Numbered from the stretch's first letter, positions 1 through 8,302 are shown. The stretch: DNA of 15,398 nt from Allobrachymonas sp. (GCA_030529305.1 JAUMXD010000031.1:1-15398); one strand, 5' to 3'. Program-made: numbers and translations. The notes: generated from the letters alone by a model not told the origin.

Positions 1-1
1 T

Positions 2-538
2 GGCGACGAAGTGCTGCAAGAAGGCGCCATCGCCCACATCCGCCAGCTGATTGCCAATACGCCTTACAACGGCTTCAGCATTCCGCGGCACGAAGTCTTC
101 ATGGGCCGGCCCATGACGCACAGCCGCGGTGACCAGATGATGCGCCTGTACCGCAAAGACAAAGCCGAGTGGGACTTGGTGCGCCTGGTACACGAACATG
201 TGGAGGTGCAGCAGCCCACCAGCCGCATCAGCCCCTACATGCTGCACTACGGCAACGACACCATCGCCAAGGCGCTGGGCAAAATCAACAGCTACTCCAG
301 CCTCAAGGCGCAGCAAAAGTTCAACGCAGGCAAGCGCGGCTCGGTAGGCAAGATGTTGCTCTCGCCCATCAGCTATTTCGTGCGCTACTGGTTGCTGCGC
401 GGCTATTGGAAAGAAGGCCTGCCCGGCCTGGTTTATTCCTGCCTGCAAGCGGGCTACGGCCTGCTGGGCGAGGCCAAGCTGCTGGAGCTGAGCCGCCAAA
501 ACCCGCCTAGCCCTGGCCCGCATACCCACACACCATGA
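2..538 (+). CDS. Glycosyltransferase family 2, LPS-core type (WaaE/KdtX-like), 3' part only
   Basis: This is the C-terminal part of a protein whose start lies before the window; the frame is open from base 2. The visible 178 or so residues resemble the distal half of family-2 glycosyltransferases of the WaaE/KdtX type, which add a sugar to the LPS inner core at the cytoplasmic face of the inner membrane. Supporting signs are the opening GDEV, the stretch IPRHEVFMGRP, the basic MMRLYRKDKAEW segment, and the closing RYWLLRGYWKEGLPGLVYS region, which in this family is an amphipathic membrane-associated tail. The catalytic N-terminal Rossmann half (DxD motif) is outside the window and cannot be checked. 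Its stop overlaps the next start as ATGA, implying translational coupling with the O-antigen ligase gene. The family call is from memory of homologues; the exact sugar specificity is unknown. Confidence 0.75.
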   Translation, partial: GDEVLQEGAIAHIRQLIANTPYNGFSIPRHEVFMGRPMTHSRGDQMMRLYRKDKAEWDLVRLVHEHVEVQQPTSRISPYMLHYGNDTIAKALGKINSYSSLKAQQKFNAGKRGSVGKMLLSPISYFVRYWLLRGYWKEGLPGLVYSCLQAGYGLLGEAKLLELSRQNPPSPGPHTHTP

Positions 539-1878
539 CATTACCCACCCCTGCCTGGTTCACAGGCATACAGCGCCTGCCTGCGCAGTTCTGGAGCAAT
601 CTGGCGCTTTTCATGCTGCCAGCCATGGCCACAACCGTGCCCAGCGGCTCCAGCTATTCAGCCGTGTTGCTGGTGCTGGTGAGCAGCGTGGCTTTTTTCA
701 AGGCCAACCCGCAAGAAAGAAAGCTGCCCGCTGATGCGCGCTGGCTGTTTCTTTCCTTTCTGCCCTTGGCTGTGTGCTGGCTGCTGGACGATCTTTCCAG
801 CGGTTTGAGTGTGGGCCGCTCGGCCGAAAAACCCATCCGCATTTTGCTGACCCTGCCTGCCCTGTGGTACCTGGCATACCGCCCGCCTGCGCACATCTGG
901 CTGTGGCTGGGGGCCAGTGTGGGCACCCTGATTGCCTGCACCGAAGCCATCTACCAGTTCTTTTTTTTGCAGATGGAGCGCGCGCAAGGCGCCATGTTCT
1001 CCATCCACTTTGGCGACCTGGTGTTGATGCTGGGCCTGATGAGCTTGTGCGCCTGGCATGTGCCTGTGCATCAAAACCGCTGGGTGTTTCGTGCCTGGCT
1101 GCTCATGGGCTGCATGGCTGGCCTACTGGCCAGCATTCTTTCTGGCACGCGCGGCGCCTGGCTGGGGCTGGGCGTCATCGTGGTCATCTACGCCACCTAC
1201 CTGCTGTTTGGCCGCCGCTTCAAGCTGCTGGGCCTGTTGCTAGCTGCAAACGCCTGTTTGCTGGGCATTGCGCTGAGCATGCCTTCCCTCAAGATCGAAC
1301 ACCGCGTACAGCAGGCCTACTCTGATATACAAGCTTTTGCTGCAAACGGCACGGCCAACACATCGGTTGGCGCGCGACTGCAAATGTGGCAGCACGCCTG
1401 GAAGCTGTATCAAGAACGTCCCGTTTTGGGCTGGCAGCGGCACGGTTATCTGGAGCAGCAACGCCAGGGCATTGCCAGGCAAGAGCTGGACCCCAGCATG
1501 GAGCAATACGACCACCCGCATAACGAATGGCTCAACCTCGCCGCCAAAGACGGCACCGTTGGCCTGCTGGCTCTGCTTGTGGCTTATGCCGTGCCGTTTG
1601 GCATTTTTCTGCGTTTGTTCCGGCAGGCCCGGCAGCCCTACCACGCCAGCCTGCGCGCCGTAGCTGCAGCGGGCATGCTGGTGCCGTCTGCCTATTTCGG
1701 CTTTGGCCTGACCGAAGCCCTCTTGCCCCACAGCAGCGTCATCACGGTTTATTGCTATTTGCTCTGCCTGTTGTGGGGTATGGCATACGGCCTGCAAAAA
1801 CGGGCCTTGCTGGCCCAAGATCCTGCCTCATCCAAGGCCACGGCACCTGATTTGAACCATGCACGTTCTGCTTGTTAA
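535..1878 (+). CDS. waaL: O-antigen ligase family membrane protein (WaaL/Wzy_C type)
   Basis: The 447-residue polytopic membrane protein has around ten to twelve hydrophobic segments and fits the O-antigen ligase/polymerase family, which transfers undecaprenyl-linked glycan to lipid A-core in the periplasm. Two family signatures are visible: SGTRGAW at residues 203-209 with the conserved Arg206, and HPHNEW at 327-332. His329 lies in a large periplasmic loop and matches the proposed catalytic His of WaaL; it is followed by KDGTVGLL. The ATG overlaps the upstream stop by four bases (ATGA), and the 3' end overlaps the next gene by 20 bases, so all three genes are probably one operon. Ligase and polymerase (Wzy) share this fold and cannot be separated from sequence alone; the position between core-type transferases favours ligase. 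An eight-T run lies inside the gene at 961-968. Confidence 0.8.
   Translation: MTLPTPAWFTGIQRLPAQFWSNLALFMLPAMATTVPSGSSYSAVLLVLVSSVAFFKANPQERKLPADARWLFLSFLPLAVCWLLDDLSSGLSVGRSAEKPIRILLTLPALWYLAYRPPAHIWLWLGASVGTLIACTEAIYQFFFLQMERAQGAMFSIHFGDLVLMLGLMSLCAWHVPVHQNRWVFRAWLLMGCMAGLLASILSGTRGAWLGLGVIVVIYATYLLFGRRFKLLGLLLAANACLLGIALSMPSLKIEHRVQQAYSDIQAFAANGTANTSVGARLQMWQHAWKLYQERPVLGWQRHGYLEQQRQGIARQELDPSMEQYDHPHNEWLNLAAKDGTVGLLALLVAYAVPFGIFLRLFRQARQPYHASLRAVAAAGMLVPSAYFGFGLTEALLPHSSVITVYCYLLCLLWGMAYGLQKRALLAQDPASSKATAPDLNHARSAC
961..968 (+). repeat. T8 homopolymer tract inside the waaL-like gene
   Basis: Eight consecutive T occupy codons for Phe-Phe-Leu (CAG TTC TTT TTT TTG CAG) in a predicted transmembrane segment of the ligase. 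Slippage by one base would shift the frame. Such runs are uncommon in a GC-rich gene. The tract is seen directly; any role in phase variation is inference. Confidence 0.6.
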
Positions 1879-2833
1879 CCAGTCGCCTATTCCCGTATTT
1901 GCCTATGGTGGCACCGAGCGCGTCATCTGGGATCTGGGCAAAACCCTGGTACGCCTGGGCCACACCGTGAGCTATCTGGTGCCTGCCGGTTCGCAGTGCG
2001 ACTTCGGCCGCGTGCTGCCCATCCGGCCTGATCGCCCCTGGGCCGAACAGATCCCAGCTGATGTGGATGTGGCCCACTTCCAGTTCAACCCTCAGGTCGA
2101 GCTGGATCGCCCCTACTTCGTCACCGAACACGGCAACGCCCGCCAGGCCAAACCCCTGCCGCGCAACACGGTGTTTGTGTCGCGCAACCACGCCAGCCGC
2201 TACGGCTCGGATCAATTCGTTTACAACGGGCTGGACTGGGCGGCCTACGGCCCGGTGGACTTTGATCGCCCGCGCAGCCACTATCACTTTCTGGGCAAGG
2301 CCGCCTGGAGTGTCAAGAATGTGCGCGGCGCCATTGCCGTGGCGCGCAAAGCCGGGGTGGAGTTGGATGTGCTGGGCGGTGATCGCTTTCAGTTCAAGCG
2401 TGGCTTTCGCTTCACCTTTTCGCGCCGCGTGCACTTTCACGGCATGGTGGGCGGCGAAAAAAAGTTCAGCCTGCTCAACGCCTCGCGTGGCCTGATCTTT
2501 CCGGCGCGCTGGCACGAACCGTTTGGCCTGGCGGTGATTGAAAGCCTTTACTTTGGCTGCCCCGTATTTGCCACGCCCTATGGCGCCCTGCCCGAACTGG
2601 TACCGGCCCACTGCGGCGTCTTGTCAGACAGTGCGCAGCAGCTAAGCGAAGCTGTGCGTACGAACCGCTTCGATCCGCGCGCCTGCCACGAGCATGTGAA
2701 GCAGCACTTCAATGCCGAGACGATGACGCGCAATTACCTCGCCATGTACCAACGCGTGCTGGACGGCGAAACCCTCAACGCCCAGCCGCCCGTGATTCAA
2801 GACCCCGCGCGCCATCTGCCCTGGCGGGCCTGA
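1859..2833 (+). CDS. Glycosyltransferase family 4 (GT-B fold)
   Basis: The 324-residue protein shows the two-domain layout of retaining GT-B glycosyltransferases. The N-terminal domain carries YGGTERV (residues 16-22) just after the first strand, where the acceptor-side glycine loop lies. The C-terminal nucleotide-sugar domain starts near FLGKAAW (144-150) and contains the EX7E motif as EPFGLAVIE (Glu220 and Glu228), followed by GCPVFATPYGALPELV. It is shorter than most GT4 enzymes (about 350-400 residues). It starts inside the ligase gene, so it is translated with it, and is probably another LPS-core or capsule sugar transferase acting in the cytoplasm. Donor and acceptor cannot be told from sequence. 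The gene ends 108 bases before the end of the convergent ampG gene, and I see no clear terminator in that gap. Confidence 0.82.
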   Translation: MHVLLVNQSPIPVFAYGGTERVIWDLGKTLVRLGHTVSYLVPAGSQCDFGRVLPIRPDRPWAEQIPADVDVAHFQFNPQVELDRPYFVTEHGNARQAKPLPRNTVFVSRNHASRYGSDQFVYNGLDWAAYGPVDFDRPRSHYHFLGKAAWSVKNVRGAIAVARKAGVELDVLGGDRFQFKRGFRFTFSRRVHFHGMVGGEKKFSLLNASRGLIFPARWHEPFGLAVIESLYFGCPVFATPYGALPELVPAHCGVLSDSAQQLSEAVRTNRFDPRACHEHVKQHFNAETMTRNYLAMYQRVLDGETLNAQPPVIQDPARHLPWRA

Positions 2834-2941
2834 TGAAGACTTGGCTGCCGCTGCACCGGCTACGTGCTGCTTGCACGCAAACCGGCAGCAGGCTCGCGTC
2901 ACTGCGCAGGAATCAAGCCCAATCGCCTGGCCTGCGCCGCA

Positions 2942-4642
2942 TCAGCCTTTGGGCCCATCCACCCGCAGCGATCGCCCCGCCAGCCACACCAGCACCACCA
3001 CGGGTATGCCAAGCACAGCCGTGCTGATGAAGAAAGCCGGATAGCCGTACGTGTTGACGAAGGTGCCCGAAAAACCCGCAATGAATTTGGGCAGCAGCAG
3101 CATGATGGAGCTGAACAGCGCGTACTGCGTGGCCGAGTAGCTGATGCTCGTCAGCCCCGACAAATAGGCGATGAAAGCCGCCGAGGCAATGCCGCCCGAA
3201 AGGTTGTCGGCCGCGATTACGGCCGTCAACGTCATGGGGAGGCTGAAGCTCTTGCCAAACATGGAAAACTGCCACAGCGATTGCGCCACGGCTGGATGGC
3301 TGGCCAGCCAGGCAAACAGCAGATTGCTGGCCGCCGCCAGAATGGCCCCCAACATCAACACCCGCATCACGCCCAGGCGCAGCGCCAACACGCCGCCGAT
3401 GAAGGTGCCCAGCAGCGTAAAGAAAATGCCGAAGACGCCGCTGACCAAGGCCACCTGCTCTTTGCTGAATTGCATGTCCACATAAAACGGGTTGGCCATG
3501 ATGCCCATGACCACATCACTGATGCGATAGATGCCGATCAAGCCCAGAATGAGCACGGCCTGCCAGCGATAGCGCGCAAAAAAATCAACAAAAGGCGCCA
3601 CGAACGAAGCCTGCACCCGCGCCAGCGTTTTTTGCCCGGCGCTGTGCGGAGCCGGCCGCCAGCGCGGCCCCCAGCCCAGTGCCGTGGCCGCCACCAGGCC
3701 CGCGCACAAAATCGGCAGCAGCCAGCCCAGGCTCCCTTGGCTGAGCTGATTCAGCGCTTGCCACCATTGCGCCTTGGCCGCACGCGCCACCATGCCCACC
3801 ACCGTGAACGCGCACAGCCCAAAGGCCGCCATGCCCGCTACGGCCACCCCTTGGTGGGCCACCTGCTGCAAGGCCTGCTCGTAGGCCGGGTCGGCCGGCC
3901 GATCATCTCCCGCCAACGCCGCTTGCGTTGGCGCCGTTGCCTGCGGCTCGCGCGAAAAGAGCACGGTGACCACGCCCACCAGCATCAGCACAGCCATCGT
4001 CAAATAGGCGGTCTTCCAAGCCGGGTCGTAATAACCTGCGCCCACTGGCGCATGGCGTTTTTCCAGCCAGGCCACCAGGCTCAACACGCCCGCGCCCGCA
4101 CAAATCATGGCAAGCCTATAACCCGTTTGATAATTGGCTGCCAACACGGCCTGCTTGTCGGCCGTGGCCGATTCGATGCGGAAGGCATCCAGCGCAATAT
4201 CCTGCGTGGCCGATGCAAACGCCACCAGCAAGGCCCAGCGCGCCAAAGCGGTAACGCCCTGCTGCGGGCTGTGCATGGCCATGCCCACTAGCCCCGCCAT
4301 GATGAAGAGTTGCGACACCAGCAGCCAACTGCGCCGCCGCCCCAAGCTGCGCGTGAGCAGCGGAATGGGCAGGCGATCCACCAGCGGCGCCCACACCCAC
4401 TTGAAGCCATAAGCCAATCCTACCCAGCCCAAGAAGCTGATGGTGGCGCGGTTGATGCCTGCTTCACGCAAACGAAAACTCAAGGTGCCCAGCACCAGCA
4501 ACAAAGGCAAGCCCGCCGACATGCCCAACAGCAGCATGCGCAAGCTGGCCGGTTCCAGATACACGCGCAGCGATTGCAGCCACGAACGCGGCGCAGCGCC
4601 GCCCGGCAATTGGGAAGAAGGCGAGGGAGAAGACCCGGTCAT
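2942..4642 (-). CDS. ampG: AmpG-like muropeptide MFS permease
   Basis: AmpG imports GlcNAc-anhydroMurNAc peptides released by cell-wall turnover; it feeds peptidoglycan recycling and, where present, AmpR/AmpC beta-lactamase induction. The 566-residue product has many hydrophobic helices and the family's recognisable stretches: LRMLLLGMSAGLPLLL early on, GFKWVWAPLVDR and LGRRRSW in the first half, and IYRISDVVMGIMANPFYVD opening the second half. It is longer than the E. coli protein (about 490 residues), mainly through a polar N-terminal tail and a charged central loop (QATAPTQAALAGDDRPAD region). The ATG at 4642 is chosen because AAGGTG lies eight bases upstream; a longer frame to 4741 has no such site and adds non-conserved residues. 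Transport specificity is inferred from family membership. Confidence 0.85.
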   Translation of the reverse strand: MTGSSPSPSSQLPGGAAPRSWLQSLRVYLEPASLRMLLLGMSAGLPLLLVLGTLSFRLREAGINRATISFLGWVGLAYGFKWVWAPLVDRLPIPLLTRSLGRRRSWLLVSQLFIMAGLVGMAMHSPQQGVTALARWALLVAFASATQDIALDAFRIESATADKQAVLAANYQTGYRLAMICAGAGVLSLVAWLEKRHAPVGAGYYDPAWKTAYLTMAVLMLVGVVTVLFSREPQATAPTQAALAGDDRPADPAYEQALQQVAHQGVAVAGMAAFGLCAFTVVGMVARAAKAQWWQALNQLSQGSLGWLLPILCAGLVAATALGWGPRWRPAPHSAGQKTLARVQASFVAPFVDFFARYRWQAVLILGLIGIYRISDVVMGIMANPFYVDMQFSKEQVALVSGVFGIFFTLLGTFIGGVLALRLGVMRVLMLGAILAAASNLLFAWLASHPAVAQSLWQFSMFGKSFSLPMTLTAVIAADNLSGGIASAAFIAYLSGLTSISYSATQYALFSSIMLLLPKFIAGFSGTFVNTYGYPAFFISTAVLGIPVVVLVWLAGRSLRVDGPKG

Positions 4643-4977
4643 AAGAAAAACACCTTGTGAAAAATCAAGTGGTTCAAGCCCTTGCTGGCACTGCTTGCAT
4701 GGGTGCTTGCAGATTGCATCCGAAAGTGGCCCGCTCGCCACCTGGCTCGAATGCCGCTCATCTTATCGGCTTGCGCCAAGATCATAAACAAGCAACAGCA
4801 GAAGAAAACCATCTGAGGCAAGGAGCACGCTTCGGCCCGCTGCTCTCTCAGCCCCAAACGGAGCAAGGTTCGATGCACAGCGGCCATATCCCAAACGACT
4901 GGAGCCTGAACGTAAAACCCGCCGCCGCTTGTATCACCCCCTTCCCGCGCCAACGCATCCTCCAGCGCAAGCCCCAT
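4639..4977 (-). CDS. Doubtful 112-codon reading frame linking gloC and ampG
   Basis: Nothing recognisable is encoded in the 334 bases between gloC and ampG, but one frame fills it exactly. Its ATG overlaps the gloC stop (TGATG) and its TGA overlaps the ampG start (ATGA), the pattern of translationally coupled genes. Against it: codon choice is mixed, with AGA, AGG and CGA for Arg and little preference for G or C in third position, unlike its neighbours; no ribosome binding site other than coupling is seen; and the protein has only one short hydrophobic stretch (MVFFCCCLFMILA). The same DNA must also hold the ampG ribosome binding site (4651-4656) and possibly an ampG promoter. I regard it as more probably untranslated spacer, with the double overlap as the only argument for a gene. 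Confidence 0.2.
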   Translation of the reverse strand: MGLALEDALAREGGDTSGGGFYVQAPVVWDMAAVHRTLLRLGLREQRAEACSLPQMVFFCCCLFMILAQADKMSGIRARWRAGHFRMQSASTHASSASKGLNHLIFHKVFFL

Positions 4978-5615
4978 CAGGTGCCGCGCACAAAAGGATT
5001 GCTCTGCCGCTCGCGCCCAAAGGTACTTTGCGGACCGTGGCCGGGCACAAAAATCGTGTCATTGCCCAAGGGCCAGAGCTTGTCGATGATGCTGCGGATG
5101 AGCTGATCGTGATCGCCCTGCGGAAAGTCCGTGCGGCCAATGGAACCGGCAAACAGCACATCGCCGACAAAGGCCAGCCGCTGCTGCGGCGCATGAAACA
5201 CCACATGCCCCGGCGCGTGGCCCGGGCAGTGCCGCACCTGCAAGCACTCTTGCCCCACCTGCACCGCATCGCCCTCTTGCAGCCAGCGCGCGGGCGTGAA
5301 CGTTTCTGCGGGCGGAAAGCCGTACCTGGCCGCCACTTCGGGCAGGGCCTCGATCCAGAACTGGTCGGCCACGTGCGGGCCAACGATGGGCACGCCCAGC
5401 TGTCGTGCCAAGTCGGCCGCGCCCGCGCAATGATCCACATGTCCGTGCGTGAGCAGAATCTGCTTGACCTTGACGCCATGCCGCGCCACCAGCGCCAGTA
5501 TCTGCGGCAGATCGCCGCCGGGATCGATCACCGCGCCTTCCATCGTTTGGTCACACCAGATGAGGGAGCAGTTCTGCTCAAAGGCCGTTACGGGCAGGGT
5601 TTCGTGATGCAGCAT
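4977..5615 (-). CDS. gloC: GloC/YcbL-type metallo-beta-lactamase-fold hydrolase (glyoxalase II-like)
   Basis: The 212-residue protein is the short, single-domain type of hydroxyacylglutathione hydrolase (E. coli YcbL/GloC is about 215 residues). These enzymes hydrolyse S-lactoylglutathione in methylglyoxal detoxification in the cytoplasm. All metal ligands are present: THGHVDH (His57, His59, Asp61, His62), His133 in CPGHAPGH, Asp152 in FVGDVLFAGSIGRTD and His193 in FVPGHGP. The ending STFGRERQSNPFV is also typical. ATG at 5615 is preferred over a GTG 15 codons upstream because family homology begins at the MLHHETLPVTAFEQN segment; neither has a strong ribosome binding site. It lies 109 bases after the cyclase gene on the same strand. 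The true substrate could be another thioester. Confidence 0.85.
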   Translation of the reverse strand: MLHHETLPVTAFEQNCSLIWCDQTMEGAVIDPGGDLPQILALVARHGVKVKQILLTHGHVDHCAGAADLARQLGVPIVGPHVADQFWIEALPEVAARYGFPPAETFTPARWLQEGDAVQVGQECLQVRHCPGHAPGHVVFHAPQQRLAFVGDVLFAGSIGRTDFPQGDHDQLIRSIIDKLWPLGNDTIFVPGHGPQSTFGRERQSNPFVRGT

Positions 5616-5724
5616 GGGTATTGGCGGTATAGGTGTATGGATGTTCGGGGCCTGGCGCACTGGCGATTTCGGGCCGATTGGATCGATTGCATCGAGCCGC
5701 TCTTTTCCCGGCTCACTGCCGCTT

Positions 5725-8253
5725 CTATTTGGCGGTTTCGGTCACGCCGTCCCAATCGTGCGGCGGCGCTTGATCCATGAAGACGTGCAGCCTTTCCTGA
5801 TACAGGGTGTACAGGCGCTTGCCGGGGCGCAATGCCTGCAGGCTTTGCAGCAGCTGCAAGCCTTCATGCCAGGCGCGATTTTGATAGGCCTGCCGGAATT
5901 GCTGCCACAACGCCGCTTCGCGTTGCTGCCCGGCGTCCAATTCGGCAGCGGGCTGCTGCGCATTGAAAGGCGCATACACCTGCAGAGCATGCGCGCGGCC
6001 TTGCACGCGCACGGTATCAAGCCATTGCCACTGCACCTGCGGCGCCAGTTCAGCCGTGCGCTCGCCCGCCACCAGCGCCGCATCATAGTGTTTGGCCAGT
6101 GGCTCCAGGCGCGCGGCCACGTTCACGGCATCGCCCAGCACGGTGTAGCTGCGGCGGATGCTCGAGCCCATGTCGCCCACGCTCACCACCCCGCTGTTGA
6201 TGCCGATATTGAGCTGAATGGGGGGCAGCCCCAGGCTGGCTTGCTCGGCGTTGAAGTCACGCAGCATCTCGCCAATATCGGCCACGGTTTTCACGGCCAG
6301 CCAGGCGTGGTCGGCCACGGGCAGCGGCGCGCCCCAAAAGGCCATGACGCAATCGCCGATGTATTTGTCGATGGTGCCGTGGTTGGCGGCGATGATGGCC
6401 GCAATGCGGTTGAACAAGCGGTTGAGCAGGGCCTGCACCTGCTGCGGCTCCATCGCTTCGGCCATGTGCGTGAACTGGCGAATGTCGCAAAACAGAATGG
6501 TGAGTTCACGCGACTGCACCGCCGTGGTGTAAGCGCCCGGGCGCTTGACCATTTCGCTCACCAGCTCGGCCGGCACATAGTGGCCAAAGAGCGATGCCAG
6601 CTGCTTTTTGGTGCGTGTTTCCAGAAACAGGCCGTAGCTCACGTGCAGCACATAGGTCAGCATCACCGTGACCAAACTGGCTGCCAGCGGCAGCGCCACA
6701 TGCGCTTGCACATAGGCCCAGGCGTTGATGCCCACCATCAGCAGCATCAGCCCCAGGCACACCACCCAGGCCCCTGTAGCGCCCGTGCGCGGCAGCAGCA
6801 CAAGCAGCACGAGCGATGCCAGCAGCACCATCACCAGCGCATAGCCGCGGGCATAGTCCGGCACATAGATGAAGCGCCCATCCAGCATGGCCGACAGCAG
6901 CGTGGCGTGCACTTCAACGCCAGGGTAGTTGGGATTGACGGGCGTGACGCGCAAATCGCGCAGGCCCGGTGCGGATGTGCCCAACAGCGCGATCTTGCCT
7001 TTCAGTTGCTGCGCCTGCAACCGGCCACTGAGCACATCGGCCGCCGAGATGTAGGCAAAGCGCCCAGCCCCTTGCTCACCTTTGCCGCCTTTGCTACGGA
7101 AAGGCACCAGCACCGCGCCGTGAATATCGGTGGGGATATGCAGCACATGCTTGCCCTGGCGCACGTCCAGCCCGCCCAGCTGGGCCTGCCCTGCTCGCGA
7201 CCAGCCCGCCACGGGCGCCAGCTGCACTTCGGTTGGCCCCAGCAGCGCCAGAAACATCGCCAGCGACAGTGATGGGTAATAACGCGAGCCGCCTGACGCA
7301 AGCGTGGCACTGGCTGCATTGCTTGAGCTGTTTGCATCAACAGCTACTGGGCGGCCTTCAATGCCGCCCCCGGCCGACGAGGCTACGCTGCTTCCTGCCG
7401 GCAGAGTTGTCTCATCATTCAACTGCGCCAACAGCGGCACGCTGCGCAAAGAACCGTCGCTATCCGTCAGTGCATTCATGAAGCCCCCAGCTGGCGCTGC
7501 CGCTGCCAACTCGGGCAGATTGGCCGTGTAGCCCTCCATCAAAGGCGGGCCCACCACGCGGCGCGGCCGGGCAAAGGGCCGCCCTGCTTCTTGCTTGGCG
7601 GCCTGGAGCCCCGCCTGGTGTACCGCCTGGCTGGCATCTTTTGTGGCTTCTGGCCTCGATATTCGTGCAGTCGCCTGCACGGGCAAAGGCGTGGGCAAAG
7701 TGCCTGTGCGGCCACTGTCGCGGTTGGATGAAAAGTAATAACCCAGCACCACGCGCTGGCCGCGCACGCTGTCGATCAACTGGCTGTCGTTGCGCATCAG
7801 CGCATCCAGCTGCTGCAAACGCTCGGCCTGCACTTGCTGCTGCGGCAGGTTGTCGTGCAACCATTGCCGAATTTCGGCGTGGGTGTCGTCCTCGGGCTCG
7901 GAAAACAAAACGTCAAAGCCCAGCAAAGCCACTTGCTGGCGCTGCAACAGCTCGGTGTTCAGGCGCGCCAGCACTTGGCGCCGCCAAGGCCAGCGCCCGT
8001 ATTGCTTCAAGCTGGCTTCGTCGATGTCGATGATGACGATGCGTTCGTCTCGCTGCTGTGTGCTATCGAACCAGCGCAAACGGCGGTCGTAAATGCGCTG
8101 CTCAATGCGTTCGATGACTTCGTATCCCGCCAGGCCCAGCACCTGCGGCAACATGAGAGCCAAAGGCAGCAGCAAGAGCACGCTGCGCACAAAGGCGGCC
8201 AGCGGCCAGCGCCGCACGCTTCGCCGCCAAGAAGATGCTACTTGATCGTTCAT
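5725..8253 (-). CDS. CHASE2-domain class III adenylate/guanylate cyclase
   Basis: The 842-residue membrane receptor makes a cyclic nucleotide, probably cAMP, in response to an unknown periplasmic signal. Order of parts: an N-terminal transmembrane helix (about 18-40), a periplasmic CHASE2 domain (about 45-465, with IDIDEASLKQYGRWPWRR near 75-92 and the family's GVEVHATLLSAML near its end), three transmembrane helices (about 470-543), then the cyclase domain (about 580-762). Metal-binding Asp590 (FCDIRQF) and Asp634 (KYIGD) are present, as are Lys630 and Asp708 for adenine selection and Asn711/Arg715 (NVAARLE) for the transition state, so the enzyme looks active. A C-terminal tail of about 75 residues ending WDGV is usual in such cyclases. 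A Ser/Ala/Gly-rich insert lies near 280-325. ATG 8253 is chosen over an upstream TTG; an AAGG lies only one base before it, too close for a normal site. The FHA gene lies upstream, separated by a terminator. Confidence 0.9.
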   Translation of the reverse strand: MNDQVASSWRRSVRRWPLAAFVRSVLLLLPLALMLPQVLGLAGYEVIERIEQRIYDRRLRWFDSTQQRDERIVIIDIDEASLKQYGRWPWRRQVLARLNTELLQRQQVALLGFDVLFSEPEDDTHAEIRQWLHDNLPQQQVQAERLQQLDALMRNDSQLIDSVRGQRVVLGYYFSSNRDSGRTGTLPTPLPVQATARISRPEATKDASQAVHQAGLQAAKQEAGRPFARPRRVVGPPLMEGYTANLPELAAAAPAGGFMNALTDSDGSLRSVPLLAQLNDETTLPAGSSVASSAGGGIEGRPVAVDANSSSNAASATLASGGSRYYPSLSLAMFLALLGPTEVQLAPVAGWSRAGQAQLGGLDVRQGKHVLHIPTDIHGAVLVPFRSKGGKGEQGAGRFAYISAADVLSGRLQAQQLKGKIALLGTSAPGLRDLRVTPVNPNYPGVEVHATLLSAMLDGRFIYVPDYARGYALVMVLLASLVLLVLLPRTGATGAWVVCLGLMLLMVGINAWAYVQAHVALPLAASLVTVMLTYVLHVSYGLFLETRTKKQLASLFGHYVPAELVSEMVKRPGAYTTAVQSRELTILFCDIRQFTHMAEAMEPQQVQALLNRLFNRIAAIIAANHGTIDKYIGDCVMAFWGAPLPVADHAWLAVKTVADIGEMLRDFNAEQASLGLPPIQLNIGINSGVVSVGDMGSSIRRSYTVLGDAVNVAARLEPLAKHYDAALVAGERTAELAPQVQWQWLDTVRVQGRAHALQVYAPFNAQQPAAELDAGQQREAALWQQFRQAYQNRAWHEGLQLLQSLQALRPGKRLYTLYQERLHVFMDQAPPHDWDGVTETAK

Positions 8254-8274
8254 GCCTTTATCACGCGGCAAAGC

Positions 8275-8302
8275 AAAAGCGGTTCAGTGTACTGAACCGC
8301 TT
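8275..8302 (-). terminator. Intrinsic terminator after the FHA gene
   Basis: A perfect inverted repeat with arms AAGCGGTTCAGT/ACTGAACCGCTT (8277-8288 and 8291-8302) is followed on the minus strand by TTTT and a T-rich stretch. It lies about 100 bases past the FHA stop and 22 bases before the cyclase ATG. It should end FHA transcription or limit read-through into the cyclase gene. Confidence 0.75.

Noticed and set aside
2457..2463. A AAA AAG heptamer in the correct register in the family-4 glycosyltransferase gene, a possible -1 frameshift site
   Set aside because: The -1 frame soon meets a stop and yields no sensible domain; no stimulatory stem-loop was evident, and Lys-Lys codons explain it.
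2833..3027. A 64-codon plus-strand frame starting in a TGATG overlap with the family-4 glycosyltransferase stop
   Set aside because: It runs into the antisense of ampG, is rich in Pro/Ala/Arg as expected of a shadow frame, and resembles nothing.
2864..4291. A 475-codon plus-strand frame opposite ampG
   Set aside because: Composition is dominated by His, Gln, Arg and Ala, typical of the antisense of a GC-rich gene; the minus-strand AmpG is clearly the real product.
5614..7272. A 552-codon plus-strand frame opposite the cyclase
   Set aside because: His/Gln/Arg-rich antisense shadow; the opposite strand has a full CHASE2 cyclase with all catalytic residues.
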